From the NCBI GenBank assembly GCA_029204225.1, contig MU832138.1:21275-85274 (forward strand): a stretch of 64,000 bases of DNA, written 5' to 3'. The translations under genes and the position numbers were made by a program. The notes beneath the pieces were generated by a model. The model saw nothing but the letters and a program-made list of their open reading frames with translations. It was not told where the DNA came from and did no database searches. Positions 46,324 to 57,887 of the stretch are shown one piece after another. Each line of letters opens with the position of its first letter. Position 1 is the first letter of the stretch. Origin of the DNA: Diphasiastrum complanatum (Eukaryota > Streptophyta > Lycopodiopsida > Lycopodiales > Lycopodiaceae).

Positions 46324-47870
46324 TGGAGTTGCTTGTGTGTTTTCCTATTATGCAAATACAACAACAAGTAATTCCAATTAGAATGATAGAAATGCTTCAA
46401 TTCTTACATAATCCAATGCAAATAAAAGCATATACTTCTACTCATTCAATACATATTGTTTGTAAGCTCAATCCAAACATACTTTTTGCAAGCTTAATCC
46501 AAGCTTAAGAGAAAACTACACCAAGCAATTTCCTACTTTTGCCTCAATCCAAAGCAAAAATCAAAACAAATCTTTATGTAAACTTCAATTAGCTACTTCA
46601 AGCTAATGTTTATATAAAGTTCTCATTCCAATTCCAATTCCATTTCCATTTCCATTTGTCATTTCAAATTCAACACAAATTTTCACATTTCTCACTTTCC
46701 TAGTTCTTCAAATCCTTGAAACTAATGACCATAAATGAAAAACTAATGAAGTTCTATGAAAATTTCACTTTTTAGATCTGTTTTTCAAATTTATAGGTCT
46801 GAAAATCAGAACTTCAAAATGACACAAATTAGAACTTAAAAACCTTTTTTTATGCATAAAGTTACACTACCTTTTCCTTCCTACATTGCCAATAACATTA
46901 AACTAGTAGGTAGAAAGGTATAACTAATGAAGTCCTTATGAAAACTTCACTTGTCAAATCTGATTTTCAGATTTATAGGTCTGAAAAACAGAACTTCAAA
47001 ATGAATATCAGAAGTTTTAACACTCTGTTTATGCAAAAAAACACTAGTTTTGATTAAAAAAACACAAGCTAGAATTAATCTTTTTCCAATTTTTTTTTTT
47101 TGTGGATGTAGAGGAAGACTTTCTCTAACCATTCCACAAATCCTTTTTCAAAAAGATTCTAAACCAAAAGCCCACATTCAAACTTTTCTAGCTCCCCAAC
47201 TCCAAGCTAGGATGCCTCCACCTGTAAGTAAGGATCTCTCCTCCACCTGTGTCCCTAATCTTAATCACAAAGGTAGATAACAAGTGGCCTCAACTATTCA
47301 CCACCCAACCATAGCTAGCTAGCACATGCAATTATGCATCTAGGCTAATCTAGCACCCCCTTGCTAACCAATAACTAACCACAAGCATACCACCATACAC
47401 CATAGCATACTCAAGATCCAAACCCTACTTATGTCCCATACCATAAGCAAGATCCAAACCCTAAGCATACTACACACAAGAAAACACTCTGTACACCAGT
47501 AGCCACACTAGAGTATAAGCATAGCAAACAAGAGAGAGATCTCTCCACGGGCGCCCTCCTCCCCTCATATAGATGGCAATTGGCACCCTCCAATACACTA
47601 TGGAGTTCCATGCACAACCAATGAGAAAGAGAGAAGCCTAGGGGAGTTAAAGAACTTTCATAGGCTTATGGAAGGTCAAGAGAGAGTCTTCCATAACCTA
47701 TGACTCTTTGAATGCTTTTCTTGTGGGAGTTGGGAACTCAATGGACCCCTTGTCCCATTGCCCAAGTTGTGCTTGTATACTTTGGTCCAACAATAAAGTG
47801 ATATAGTTCAAGGTTGAGGCCCAAGGTTTAGAAAAATAGCCAATACACCCATGGTAATGACTTTCTAACA
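46324..47870 (-). repeat. Probable 5' LTR and leader of the minus-strand gypsy
   Basis: The minus strand starts TGTTAGAAAGTC at 47870. A TATA-like ATCTATATGAGG lies near 47565-47576. No coding domain is seen down to the gag start. A degenerate direct repeat (46741-46850 and 46922-47035, offset 181 bp; ATTTATAGGTCTGAAAA core) lies inside. The LTR 3' end and primer site are not clear, and no 3' partner is found. Confidence 0.45.
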
Positions 47871-49619
47871 CCTCACTAGGTTCCATACCTCCGACGGTTG
47901 TGATTTTTTGGCGAGCTTTTTCTGGCGAGCTTTTTTGGACGAGATTTTTAAGGTGAGCTTTTTTGTGTTCAGAGCGAGCTTTTTCTACTCTCAAATTTTA
48001 TCAATTAGAACATACAAGTAACAACTACCATCTTTCACTATAACAAGCACCATATGCATTTACTCAAACACCATATGAATAACAAGGCTGTAAGCATCGC
48101 TATGCTATATATAGTTGAAGATGCATGCAATGTATCTAACTGTCGGGTCTCTAGAAGGTCAAAATTATTAAACATAAAAAATTATGGGTGTTTGCATCAA
48201 AACTCAATGATTTTGTGCCTGGTTTTGTGGAGCTAGTAGTGAAACCTCAAGGACATGGTGATTTGTTATCAATGGCCTTTTACCAAACATGCTTGAACCC
48301 TTGCAAAACTTGAATATGCCATGGTCTCATGGACTGCTACTTCATAGCTTACTGCTATACCTGAAATTGTGACTATCCTAGCTAGCAATATCTATCATGT
48401 AGTAGGCTTTTACTATATATATTGTTGGGTTTTTGCTTTTCTATAGTGGCATTATAGCATTTCAATTTACCTTATGGCCTTTGCTTTTTACATGCATTCT
48501 GAAGGATTTGGAGTTCCTCCATTATTGCTTGTGCATGTGACCCGTTGAGATATTCAATGATTGATCTCAAGTGAACATATTTTTAAACGAGAAATGATGA
48601 AAATACAATTTTTAGACTCCTTCCATAAACATGAAAAAATTATTGCTGGCCATGATTCAAGAGCAAAAATTGCATTAGCTATGGGTTGAAAGAATATTTT
48701 TATTGCCGCAATTATAAAAAGGTGATTGATATACAACTACTGGCAAATCGTCACAATAGCTTATCGATATTCATACCCTACCAATAATAAAACAACTTTT
48801 TGAATATGGGTGGGACCTTGCTTTCGCTATATGTCAACTTGAACATGCATTTGAGCACTCGCAATTTTATGTGGGACATAAATATGTGTGTGGCTGTAAA
48901 ATCACTATTGGCGCAGGACAATGAAGAAATTGATGCTTTTGAGTGTCTTATGACGATCCAAGTATTGGAGGTTGAGGTTGGTGTTGCTTTGGAGTGATGT
49001 TAGGGTTAGGTCTTAGGGTTTGTGATTGATAGATTGTCGCTGAAGGGAGATGGATGAGAGCATTGAGTAACTTTTTGTTTGTGGAAAGAATACACATTTG
49101 AACATGGTTGAGGTATCACAACTGAAATGGAAACACTGAAGACCAAAAAAATCATGTGCCTGCTTGTGATGTTCAATGAATGTTATGCAACTTTTGCCCA
49201 TATTATCTGAATAAGTTGCGTGCATAGACAGTGTGTTGCATAGAGCTATAAGATGATTTATCTTCTAGTCAACTTTTGAGGTTTATGGTTTGTTTCTCAC
49301 AAACCTTATTTATAAGATCGTTTGTAGGCCGTAACTTCTATTGTCAATAGTTCTCTATTAATAGCTAATATGAAGCATGTAGTCATTTTCACTAGGTGTA
49401 TGGTAGGATGGAAAATTAAAAGTAGTTTTTTTTGCTTTTATGAATTAAAGAAAACATATGTTTGTTGTCCACAACTATAATTCATGGGCAAGGAGCTCAA
49501 TAATCAACAAGAAAACTCATTCAAAGTTGCAAGCTTCTCAAGTATTGATTGAACACGACAAAACTTTTTGTGGGTCATGCTGATGTCCTAATCTAGACAT
49601 TAGGAGTATTCATTCAAGA
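47871..49619. other. Stretch without recognised genes
   Basis: About 47880-47980 has GGCGAGCTTTTT words (related words also at about 56930). The rest is AT-rich. ORFs of 60-70 codons are unsupported. Nothing else seen. Confidence 0.45.
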
Positions 49620-50588
49620 AGCATCAACATCATTTGATTTGACTGGGAAAGGTGAATTGTTAGCGAACATGGATGGAGCAATATTCATCCATGATGCCTC
49701 TCGTGTACAGAATTTTGAGTAAAATGCAGAGCAAGAATCGCTACACCAAACTGTGTGTTCATCTCTAAAGAGGTCTGGGACAGTCAGGCTCAGTGGTCCT
49801 ATTGTGCCATTAAGCAAATGGATGCAGTCATTGTTATGTAATTTAATATTTTCAACCTTAAAATTCAAACCTCGGAAGTTTATGGAAGACCCTTTTCTAC
49901 TTTTAAGTAAAATTAAAATGGGAAAGCGCGAAATGGTTCACGATTATACTGAACGGGTGAAACGTCTCAGATCTGAGTGCGAACCCGAGCTAATTAATGA
50001 AAATGCCATGATTATGTGGTTTTTGTCGGTGACAATTGGATGAGAAGATCAAAGCATTAGAAGATTTCCACGGAAAAATGAACAAGGAACCTGAGAAATT
50101 TGCAAAGACTTTTCCTACCAGGGAAAATGTCTGATGTTCTATTTGTACATGATATCACACAATGAATAAGTGTCCTCAATTGAAAAAACGAATGGAAATC
50201 AGTGCATGCCATTTATGTAAATTTACCTGATCATGAGACTGCTTTTTGCAACTTCAATCCTCGTATAACTCAGCAACGATATGCCCAAATGGGATATCGA
50301 GAACCACAATATGGAGGAAATTCAGCAGCTAGACCTCGACAATCTACTCTTGGATACTCGGAACGTTTAGCCTTACCTCCTCCACCAAAGCACTCCGCTC
50401 CTCCTGCCAATTTGATGGAACCAGAACCATATAGAAGTGTTGAGCAATGGAACTATGGTAATGATCAAGAAGGTGGATCTTCAGAACAATATGCTATTTA
50501 TGCTGCCGCGCAACATGTTAGGGCCATTTTTGATGGGGGGTTGGTCCATCCAAACCGTCCTAAAAGGGTCAAGGGGTCCCACCTCTAA
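49620..50588 (+). pseudogene. Gypsy-like gag, 5' part (split by insertion)
   Basis: The capsid core reads PFLLLSKIKMGKREMVHDYT and ERVKRLRSECEPELINENA (about 49890-50010), the Retrotrans_gag pattern also seen at 24215 and 36700. Stops and a frameshift follow, then a Pro/Gln/Tyr-rich linker in an open 128-codon frame (50202-50588; QMGYREPQYGG, LALPPPPKHSAPP). The knuckles that should follow appear only after 53838, so about 3.2 kb are inserted here. Confidence 0.7.
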
Positions 50589-53500
50589 TGGCGGTTCGGC
50601 CCTATGTGAGCAGCAGAGGATTTGCCACTTCCAACCCTGATGGCCCTCTCTATTGCCCCGTGCTCCCCAACCGATGAGTGTTTTCCAGGCTCTCAGAGAT
50701 ACGGTTGCAAGGAGGGGATGCTAATATTTTTGGTGCAATGATTCACTAGCTTTCTAGAATTATGGTTCCATAAAAACTTCTGATCGCTAATTCGTTAATG
50801 TCTCTTTCCCCATTGAATTCGGCTTACAGTTAGTAAAGATCTTACACGGGCTGGAAACCGATTTACTGTCTATGATGTGCTCATGGGGTGCAAGTTATAC
50901 GCACCGCTTTTTTTGCTAAGCAGCAGTATTTTCGCCGACCGTCGGGTCTAGGTATTTCGCTAGACAGTACCGACGACGGGTGTGACTAGTGTGACGCTTA
51001 ACCAAGGCGGTGTATTTCAACCGCGGATGGTGGATGGCCCGCTCTGGTGTTTCACAGAGGTTGGGTCCAATTAATACGCTTCATAATGGAAAACAAACGA
51101 TTCCAACTTGACGATTTCCACAATTTATCAATCATGTTGTATGTCAACTAGTTTATAGACCGGACAACCACATGCAGTTACTATGAAGGAAAACAAGGCT
51201 CCACTACTAGCAATGTATGATCTACTAGTAGAACATTGTTTTAACTTTAAAATGAAGAAGCGATTCCATGGTAAGTACAATTCAACTCATGAACCGGTTG
51301 TCCCCTCTTTCCTAACAAAAAACAATTCCATTGTCAGTCTAGTTCAAATCATTTAAAAATAGCAATTATGGCGTAAATACTGATACCCTAGATGATGCAT
51401 GGAGTAAATGGAAAACCTCAATAGCTACTTACCCTATCCGGCCAAAATCACAAACATTTTCATCATGTCAAAACAATAGCAAGTACGAAATCTTTGGAGT
51501 GCATGGTCCCTGAAACACTACACACCGACATACTACCATTCTGGTTCTAAAATTTTTAGTACGATTCACTACAGTGCACAATCAACCCGTTATTCACTCA
51601 GTTGAATGAGCGTAACCACAAAATGCAAACGCATCCGAACTCAAATTTATATGACCTTGTTACTAAACAAATGTAAGCGGTCTATAAAACCTTCCTTGTT
51701 TCACAAAAACGCTTTATAAAAACCTTATTCACATGTAGCTGACTATAGCAATAACCTCACATTGCATTCCGATTTAATTTAAAAAACTTACAACCAGAAC
51801 TTCATTAAACTTACTTGCTTCCCAACCAAAACGCTATTAACGATTTAGTTGGAAATGTGGAAAACCCTACTATCACACACCATAACATGTTCATGACAAA
51901 ACATACTACTTTATGTTTATTGGTACAAATAGAGTTTGAAAAATCAAAACATATCCCAATGTGCAATTAGGTAGCCGGTTCGTGGAAACTCTAGTCATGA
52001 ACCTTGTAGCAAAAATCAGAGCCAGACATGTTGACGCAGTTTTCTCCACTTTATGCATGTCCGATCGAATTGGTGTAAAAAGAGAAAATGAAGAAAATGA
52101 AAGTTTCTGGAATATGAATGGTGCGATTGAAATGTTAACGGTTCATTTGAGAGAAAAATGAACCAAAAGTCTGTAAAAAAAAAAAAAACGGGCCAGAAAG
52201 ATACAATGGCTAAAAAAATCAGCAACCCATCACTCACACCAAGCCCTCAAGCAAACCATCCCACTCATTCAAGATATAAGCCTACTAGTATGACAATGGA
52301 CTACAAACAACCAACCAACCCTCACCATGAAATCACTCTCAACAGAAGCAATTCTCTCAACACATTACTCTAATGTTCAAGCACAACCCACTTTTCCCAT
52401 CAACAAGCATAGATTCAATCCCAAAGAGTGCAAACAAAAACTCCATCAACCCAATCAAGCCTCCAACAATCAATCAACTAATGGGAGGGAAAAACACAAC
52501 TCTCAAACCAAACCACAAGCACCCAACCTATCCATTGTTATCAACTACAAGTGAGTCTACTCTCAATCCACTAACAAGCATTCAACCCCAAACATCCATC
52601 ACTCCACAAGCAACTATGCAAGACAATACTTGTACAATGCATAAACATACTATAAGGCAAAAACCACATTTATTCATCCATCAAACCAAACTTACAAGGA
52701 ATCAAACCTACTCATCAACAAAGATCTCTCAAGCAAGCACCCATCTTCCAAAAACTTTCAACTCTAAAAAACTCTCAACCAACATCACGTCAAACTATCA
52801 CATCATCATCTAACTCACCCAACTATCATCCAACTATTAATCAACTATATCTTAGCACAAAGAGTGGCCTCCTTTTATAGTAAATCCCAAGTGTCCCCCT
52901 TCAAAATGAGGCTTTGCCAATTTTTCATGCCCTTCAAGCCCTCAACCCATTTGATAGTACACCTAATGGCCTCCATAAGAGAGTGGGGGAGTGGTGCATT
53001 CAAGGCCCTCTTCCAAAACTAGCCAAGATGCCATTTTGGTCAAATGTTAGGGAGGCCATTCAAGTTTTCCCTTTTGTATACCCTAGAAGCCCAAAATGTC
53101 AATGGCTAGTGGGTGTACCTCCCAAATTTTTTAGCCTCCAAGGTGTTTTGGCATTTAATATCCAAATTTTGGGTGAGGCCCTTTTTCAACCCCTATTTTT
53201 AGTAGGCAACCTTCATTTTTTCTTTGGGTACCTTCATTTTTGGCCTTTCTTCAATTTTTCAAGGGCCGTGCGCCTACTGCTCATTTGTTTGGATTTTTGG
53301 CCAGTTGGGTAACCATTTGGCCCGCACATTTCGTTAATTGCCCGTAAATTGCCCAAACTTTGCCGTTAGGGTTTCTGTGACTCCTTGACACTAAATCCAT
53401 ATTTTCCGATCCCATTTTTACCCGAAACTTTTCTTTCTCGGTTTTTTCTAGTGTGGTTGACTTTTTCGGCATTCATGACCAGGGCTCCCATGACAACACG

Positions 53501-53837
53501 GTTTCTCTGAAAAATACATTGAGTGATCATATATTAGTAAAAATGGACTCAGTACATGGTGAGATTTTAGCACGGTCATACCGGCTATTTTTTTACGACT
53601 GGCCATTTTTTTGAAAAGCCATAAAATATTTATCGGCCATTTTGAAGGCCACAAAATTTGCTCTAGCCTCATTTAGGACGGGCTGGGACCCAAACCTAAG
53701 GCAAATTTGTGCCGATTTTTCTCTAATAACCGAGCTTTACATGCCGGTTTTTTCAATTATTGCGAACTTAAACTTCAATATTAGCCCGATTTTTCATGCG
53801 AAAATATCGGCTAACACAACAACAAGCATCTAGAAAC
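50589..53837. mobile_element. 3.2-kb insertion of unknown type in gypsy gag
   Basis: It separates the gag capsid part (ending about 50588) from its zinc knuckles (from about 53845). The left part (50600-51070) is GC-richer with no coding match. 52230-52860 is strongly C/A-rich on the plus strand (G/T-rich on minus), giving long but featureless ORFs. A minus-strand TATA (complement of CTCCTTTTATAGT, about 52868-52882) suggests an LTR promoter reading leftward. I find no transposase, RT or clear terminal repeats, so the class is open. Confidence 0.4.
52866..52884 (-). promoter_or_regulatory. Candidate minus-strand TATA promoter
   Basis: The minus strand reads ACTATAAAAGGAGGCCACTC, a good TATA box with a GC-containing downstream context, followed by ~600 bp of G/T-rich leader-like sequence. 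It fits an LTR U3/R border in the inserted segment. Confidence 0.45.
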
Positions 53838-55000
53838 TTGGATGCTTTGCATGTGGAGAAAATCACAGAGTTGTAGAATGTCCAAATAAAGAGAAATTTG
53901 TACCATTATGTCATGGTTGTGGTTATGGCCATTGCTATAAAGACTGTCCAGCAAGACCAAAGCCACCACCAGCTACAGCTCCTATGAATTTGATAACAAT
54001 CAAGCGAAGACCAGTAGTTCAGAATAAATCAAGTGTACCCTTGATGGTGGTCACCAGAGCACAGAAGCAAACAGAACCAGTAGCGAATCCAATTCTTGTT
54101 GATTCTATACCATTAACCGATATACCAACAACATTTGGAGTCTATCCAAATCTTCATGCAGAAAAAAGAAGATATCAGGATATGAGATAATGGATTAAAC
54201 ATCTGCAAGAAGAAGAGGAGCTTGAAGCTGCTAAAGCAACAGTCGAAGTTTGTTCTTCACCATTGCAGCCACCAAGAAATTCACATATAGATATGAATGA
54301 TCAGTTGCATCATCATGAAAAACCCTTCAAGATGACTGAACCGGAAGCGTCGCAAACAGAATTGCTCATGAATATTTTATCTAGTAAGATCAATATTTCA
54401 TTGAAAGAGTTCCTAAAGTTGTTGCCAAAAGCAAAAGAAGTCTTAGCGCAAAAGTTAGCTCAAGCAGAATCAGAAGTCCATCAAGAGCCACTTTTTTGTG
54501 CTGGATTTGAAGAATCTAATGAAGTACTCCATGTCGGAGCAATTTGGGAAAGTGAACAAAAAAATATCACCCTGCCGATACAACATAGACAATTTCCTAA
54601 GGAAGCTGCTGTGATAGATGGCGGTTCAGAAGTAACCTGATTTCTAGAAAACTATGTTCAAAATGGGGCCTTACGAAGATCAAGCATGCGACTTTTGCCA
54701 TTAAACTAGCTGATCAAACGACAGTTCGCCCGCGAGGAATGATCGAAGATATACTTGTCAAAATTGCGGGAGTACAGTGCATCATTACTTTTGTAGTAAT
54801 GGACTTACCAGAGGTACCAAATGTCTACTGAGTCCAATTGGGACGTCCATGGTTACGAGTCGCGCAAGTAATTCATAACTGGGATACCAAGAAAATTACT
54901 TTTGAAAATCGTGAATGTGCAGTCAAAGTTGATCCTGCAACTTGGACTATCAAACCAGTGGTTCAAAAAGACAAAGATAATTCATCAACAACGGATCATA
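53838..55000 (+). pseudogene. Gypsy-like zinc knuckles and protease
   Basis: Two knuckles, CFACGENHRVVEC (about 53845) and CHGCGYGHCYKDCPARP (about 53910), are followed by a basic VVTRAQKQ tail, a long acidic linker (54190-54560) and the protease AAVIDGGSEVT (about 54610), where the usual DTG/DSG is DGG. After a frameshift the flap and second half read ADQTTVRPRGMIEDILVKI and LGRPWLR (about 54700-54850). The LGRPWL signature is typical of gypsy proteases. The stop at 54638 and the frameshift inactivate it. Confidence 0.75.
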
Positions 55001-55007
55001 CGTGTGA

Positions 55008-55775
55008 TTGACTAGAGAAAATTTGGGAGTTCATTACAATTCTCAAACAAATACTGTCAACTGGAATGAAGCTCTTGCAACGATTGATTGTACAGTAGGA
55101 TATATGTGTCACCAAGATAATCAGTCAGATTTGAACGAGATTTTCTTATTAGATCGAACCTTGGATACGCTGAATGTAGCTTGGATATCAACGGAACCTA
55201 TACCAGATCCAATTGAAGATGACCTCATACCTATGAGTCGTGCCTTAACTTATGATGACAATGCAAAACTTACAGATGAGCAGATTCTCAATTATATGGA
55301 TTCGACCAGATTTGGAGTGCATAATGTTCCTGATGAACCAACAATAAAACCACCCAAAGCAGTTATATTGAAGGAAGACAGGATCACATGGTCAATGATG
55401 AAGAAACAAGCCAAGCAACATTATAATGCGGTCCTGAAATGAGAAAATTCTCTTCAAAAGATTGATTCAGCAAATGTGCCACCCTTACTGGATAAAGACA
55501 AAAGAAAAGTCGAGGATGATTCTACAAGTCAGAATTCTAGCAAGACATCATTGTCTCGGAAGTCATCACCTCCACGATCAATTCCTGCTAAGAAGGCTAA
55601 GCGAAGATCCAAGACAAGTCCTTTTGAAAAGGAACAAGCAAATGTAGTCCAACATAATATGCCCGAACATTTAAACGTTATACATTGGATGATGTGGTTA
55701 TCATGCTATCTAAAGCACATCGTGAACCCAAAGAACACGTGCCAGACTCGAAAGACGTTTACGATGGCCCAGCTA
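55008..55775 (+). pseudogene. Linker downstream of gypsy protease, partly open
   Basis: A 144-codon frame (55008-55442) is acidic and contains ALTYDDNAKLTDEQILNYMD and WSMMKKQAKQHYNAVLK. After a stop, a Ser/Lys-rich frame (55476 onward; SSPPRSIPAKKAKRRSK) leads into the tandem repeat. It follows the protease where RT should begin, but no RT motif appears. Function not assigned. Confidence 0.45.
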
Positions 55776-56880
55776 GGTTGTTGCCAAGATAGGGGTTGAC
55801 GAAGTTAGGCCCAAAAATTGTAATAGGAAAATTGGGTGTGAAACGATTGTGTTTCGTACAGCCCCGAGAGAGTCCAACATTTTAGTCCGACGGTGGTCAT
55901 AGGTTCTCATTTCCATTACGTACCAATAGGACCAATTGTTGTGTGATTCTAGCTTATTTTGTTCATAAACTCCAGGTAGGTCAAAAAGATTGAAATTAGG
56001 TCTAGTTTGCGACGTTGTTGTCACAGGTCCATTATAACCAAACGGAGTCAGTTTTGAGAGCCATCTATTCTGGCTACTAGAAAACCTCAAAATGAAATTG
56101 TAGTTAGTAACTCATGCAGAATGTACAAAGGTTGCGGCCAAAAAACGGGTCAGCGAAGTTAGACCCAAAAATCTGCAATCCCAAGTGGGTGCAAAAGGAT
56201 TGTGCAATCCCAAGAGATCCTAGCGCCTCGGTCCGACAATGGTCATAGGATCTCATTCATGTTACGCACCAGTAGGACTAATTGTTGTGTGATTTTGGCC
56301 TACAGAAACGACAAGTAGGTCGAAAAGACTACAATTAGGGTTTACACTATGGGCTGGTTCAAGACGTTGTTGTGACATGGTCCATTATGACCAAACATGG
56401 TCAATTTTGGGAGCCATTTGTTTTGACTACTAGACAAACTCAAAATAAACCTATAGGTACTAATTTTGTGCATAATGGATGAATTGCGGCTGAGATACGG
56501 GTCGACAAAGTTAGGTCAAAAAATTACAATAGGGAAAGTGGGTGCAAAATGATTGTGCAGCCACGAGAGAGAGCAACACCTCAGTCTGACGGTGGTCATA
56601 GGTTTCCATTCCCGTTGCACGACAATATAGCCAATTGTTGTGTGATTCTATCATATTACATTCAAAAATGCCAAGTAGATGAAAAAGACTACAATTAGGG
56701 CTAGTTTGCGACGCTGTTGTGATATTACAGTTCATTTTGAACAAGCGAGGTTAGTTTTGGGAGCCATCCATTTTGACTACCAAACAATCTCAAAATAAAT
56801 TTCTAGGTATGAATCCCATGCAAAATGGATGAATTGTAGTCAGGATACAGATCAACAAGTTATGTCCAAAAACTAGAACA
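55776..56880. repeat. Tandem repeat, ~352-bp unit, three copies plus a partial
   Basis: Equivalent points (GAAGTTAGGCCCAAAAAT and variants) fall at about 55798, 56152, 56504 and 56854. Shared words include CAATTGTTGTGTGATT, GGTCATAGG and TTTTGGGAGCCAT. Copies differ by roughly a quarter of positions by eye. The array abuts the 3' end of the gypsy-like gag-protease remnant. Confidence 0.9.
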
Positions 56881-57019
56881 AAAAGGCTCACGAATAGGTG
56901 CTCGAAAGGCTCGTTGTGAAAAGCTCGCCAAAAAACATTCCCCCTAAATGGACATATAGGGATCACTGAAGTACTGCTAGTTACATAGGTATGTAACATT
57001 CCTCCCATCTTCAAGGAAA

Positions 57020-57650
57020 GGTATATTTGTCGGGTATTGTGAGGTGAGTAAAGCCTACAAGGTCTACATTCCTTCTACTAATAAGGTGATCATTGGTAGA
57101 GATGTCATTTTTTACGAGGAAAACATTCCAAAAGTATCTTCAAGCATTATTGATGGTGACGTGGATGGATCTAACATTCTGGATGTTGATGTAAAGGATT
57201 CTACTTTAGATGGTGATGATGAAGGACCTTCATCAAGTGAAAAGCCAAGGGGAGAACATTAAGGGAAAGTCAAATGCCTTCAAGGCTCACATATGATGAG
57301 AAGAGTAAGCAAGTGGAAGTGACTCATTTTTGCTTTCTCACATCTTTTGGTGAATCTTCTTGTGTAAAAGCCCACGACTATACATAGCAACAGTCAGAGT
57401 GACATTCAGTTGGCAAAGAATCTGATGTTCCATGCGAGAACTAAACAGATTGAGATTCAGTATCACTTTATACGTGAGAGGCTTCTGAGTCGTGAAATTA
57501 ATGTTGTTCATTGTAGTACAGATGAGCAACTAGCTGACATTTTTACTAAGCCACTATTTGAGAAAAGTTTGATAGGTTTAGATCAAAGCTTTCTATACTT
57601 AAAGTTTGTTAACTTTGATGCTCTATGTATATGGCTGTATAAAAAATAGA
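57020..57650 (+). pseudogene. Copia remnant: integrase end joined to RNase H end
   Basis: It reads SKAYKVYIPSTNKVIIGRDV and an acidic linker (GDVDGSNILDVDVKDS), then after a frameshift jumps at about 57366 into RNase H (QLAKNLMFHARTKQIEIQYH, STDEQLADIFTKPL). All RT is deleted. The RNase H is nearly identical to the copies at 60265 and 63720, so all three are one subfamily. A polypurine-like TTTAGGGAGAGGG ends it at about 57670. Confidence 0.8.
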
Positions 57651-57887
57651 TTTTACTTTTAGGGAGAGGGTTAGAATTAAAGTAGAACTATTGTGTTATT
57701 GTACTGTGGGTCCTTTCAGTAAATAAGGAACAGTTGGCACGCATCCTGTCAACGACAACTTGGGCCATGCATGGGTTGCCGTAGTGAAGAACTATATGTA
57801 CAATGTATTTTGGTTTTGAGAAATACAGTTGCTACGTGAGCTTGGTGTGGAGAGTGCTCTACTATGTAGCATAAGTTGTAATCCTGT
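57651..57887 (+). repeat. Probable LTR remnant after a polypurine tract
   Basis: Follows GGGAGAGGG at about 57662-57670 and precedes the next gag fragment. The window end (63990-64000) shows the same tract, so the subfamily's 3' LTR should start there. Too short for a full LTR. Confidence 0.4.

Noticed and set aside
47429-47617. Minus ORF of 62 codons in the gypsy LTR
   Set aside because: No domain, and the position next to a TATA-like box fits LTR rather than coding.
50600-51070. GC-richer block considered as rRNA, tRNA or SINE
   Set aside because: No recognisable rRNA core, A/B box pair or cloverleaf found by eye.
52158-52813. Three overlapping plus ORFs rich in Thr, Pro, Asn, Gln (up to 146 codons)
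   Set aside because: They follow the C/A strand bias; the minus strand carries a TATA box and leader-like sequence, and no motif supports coding.
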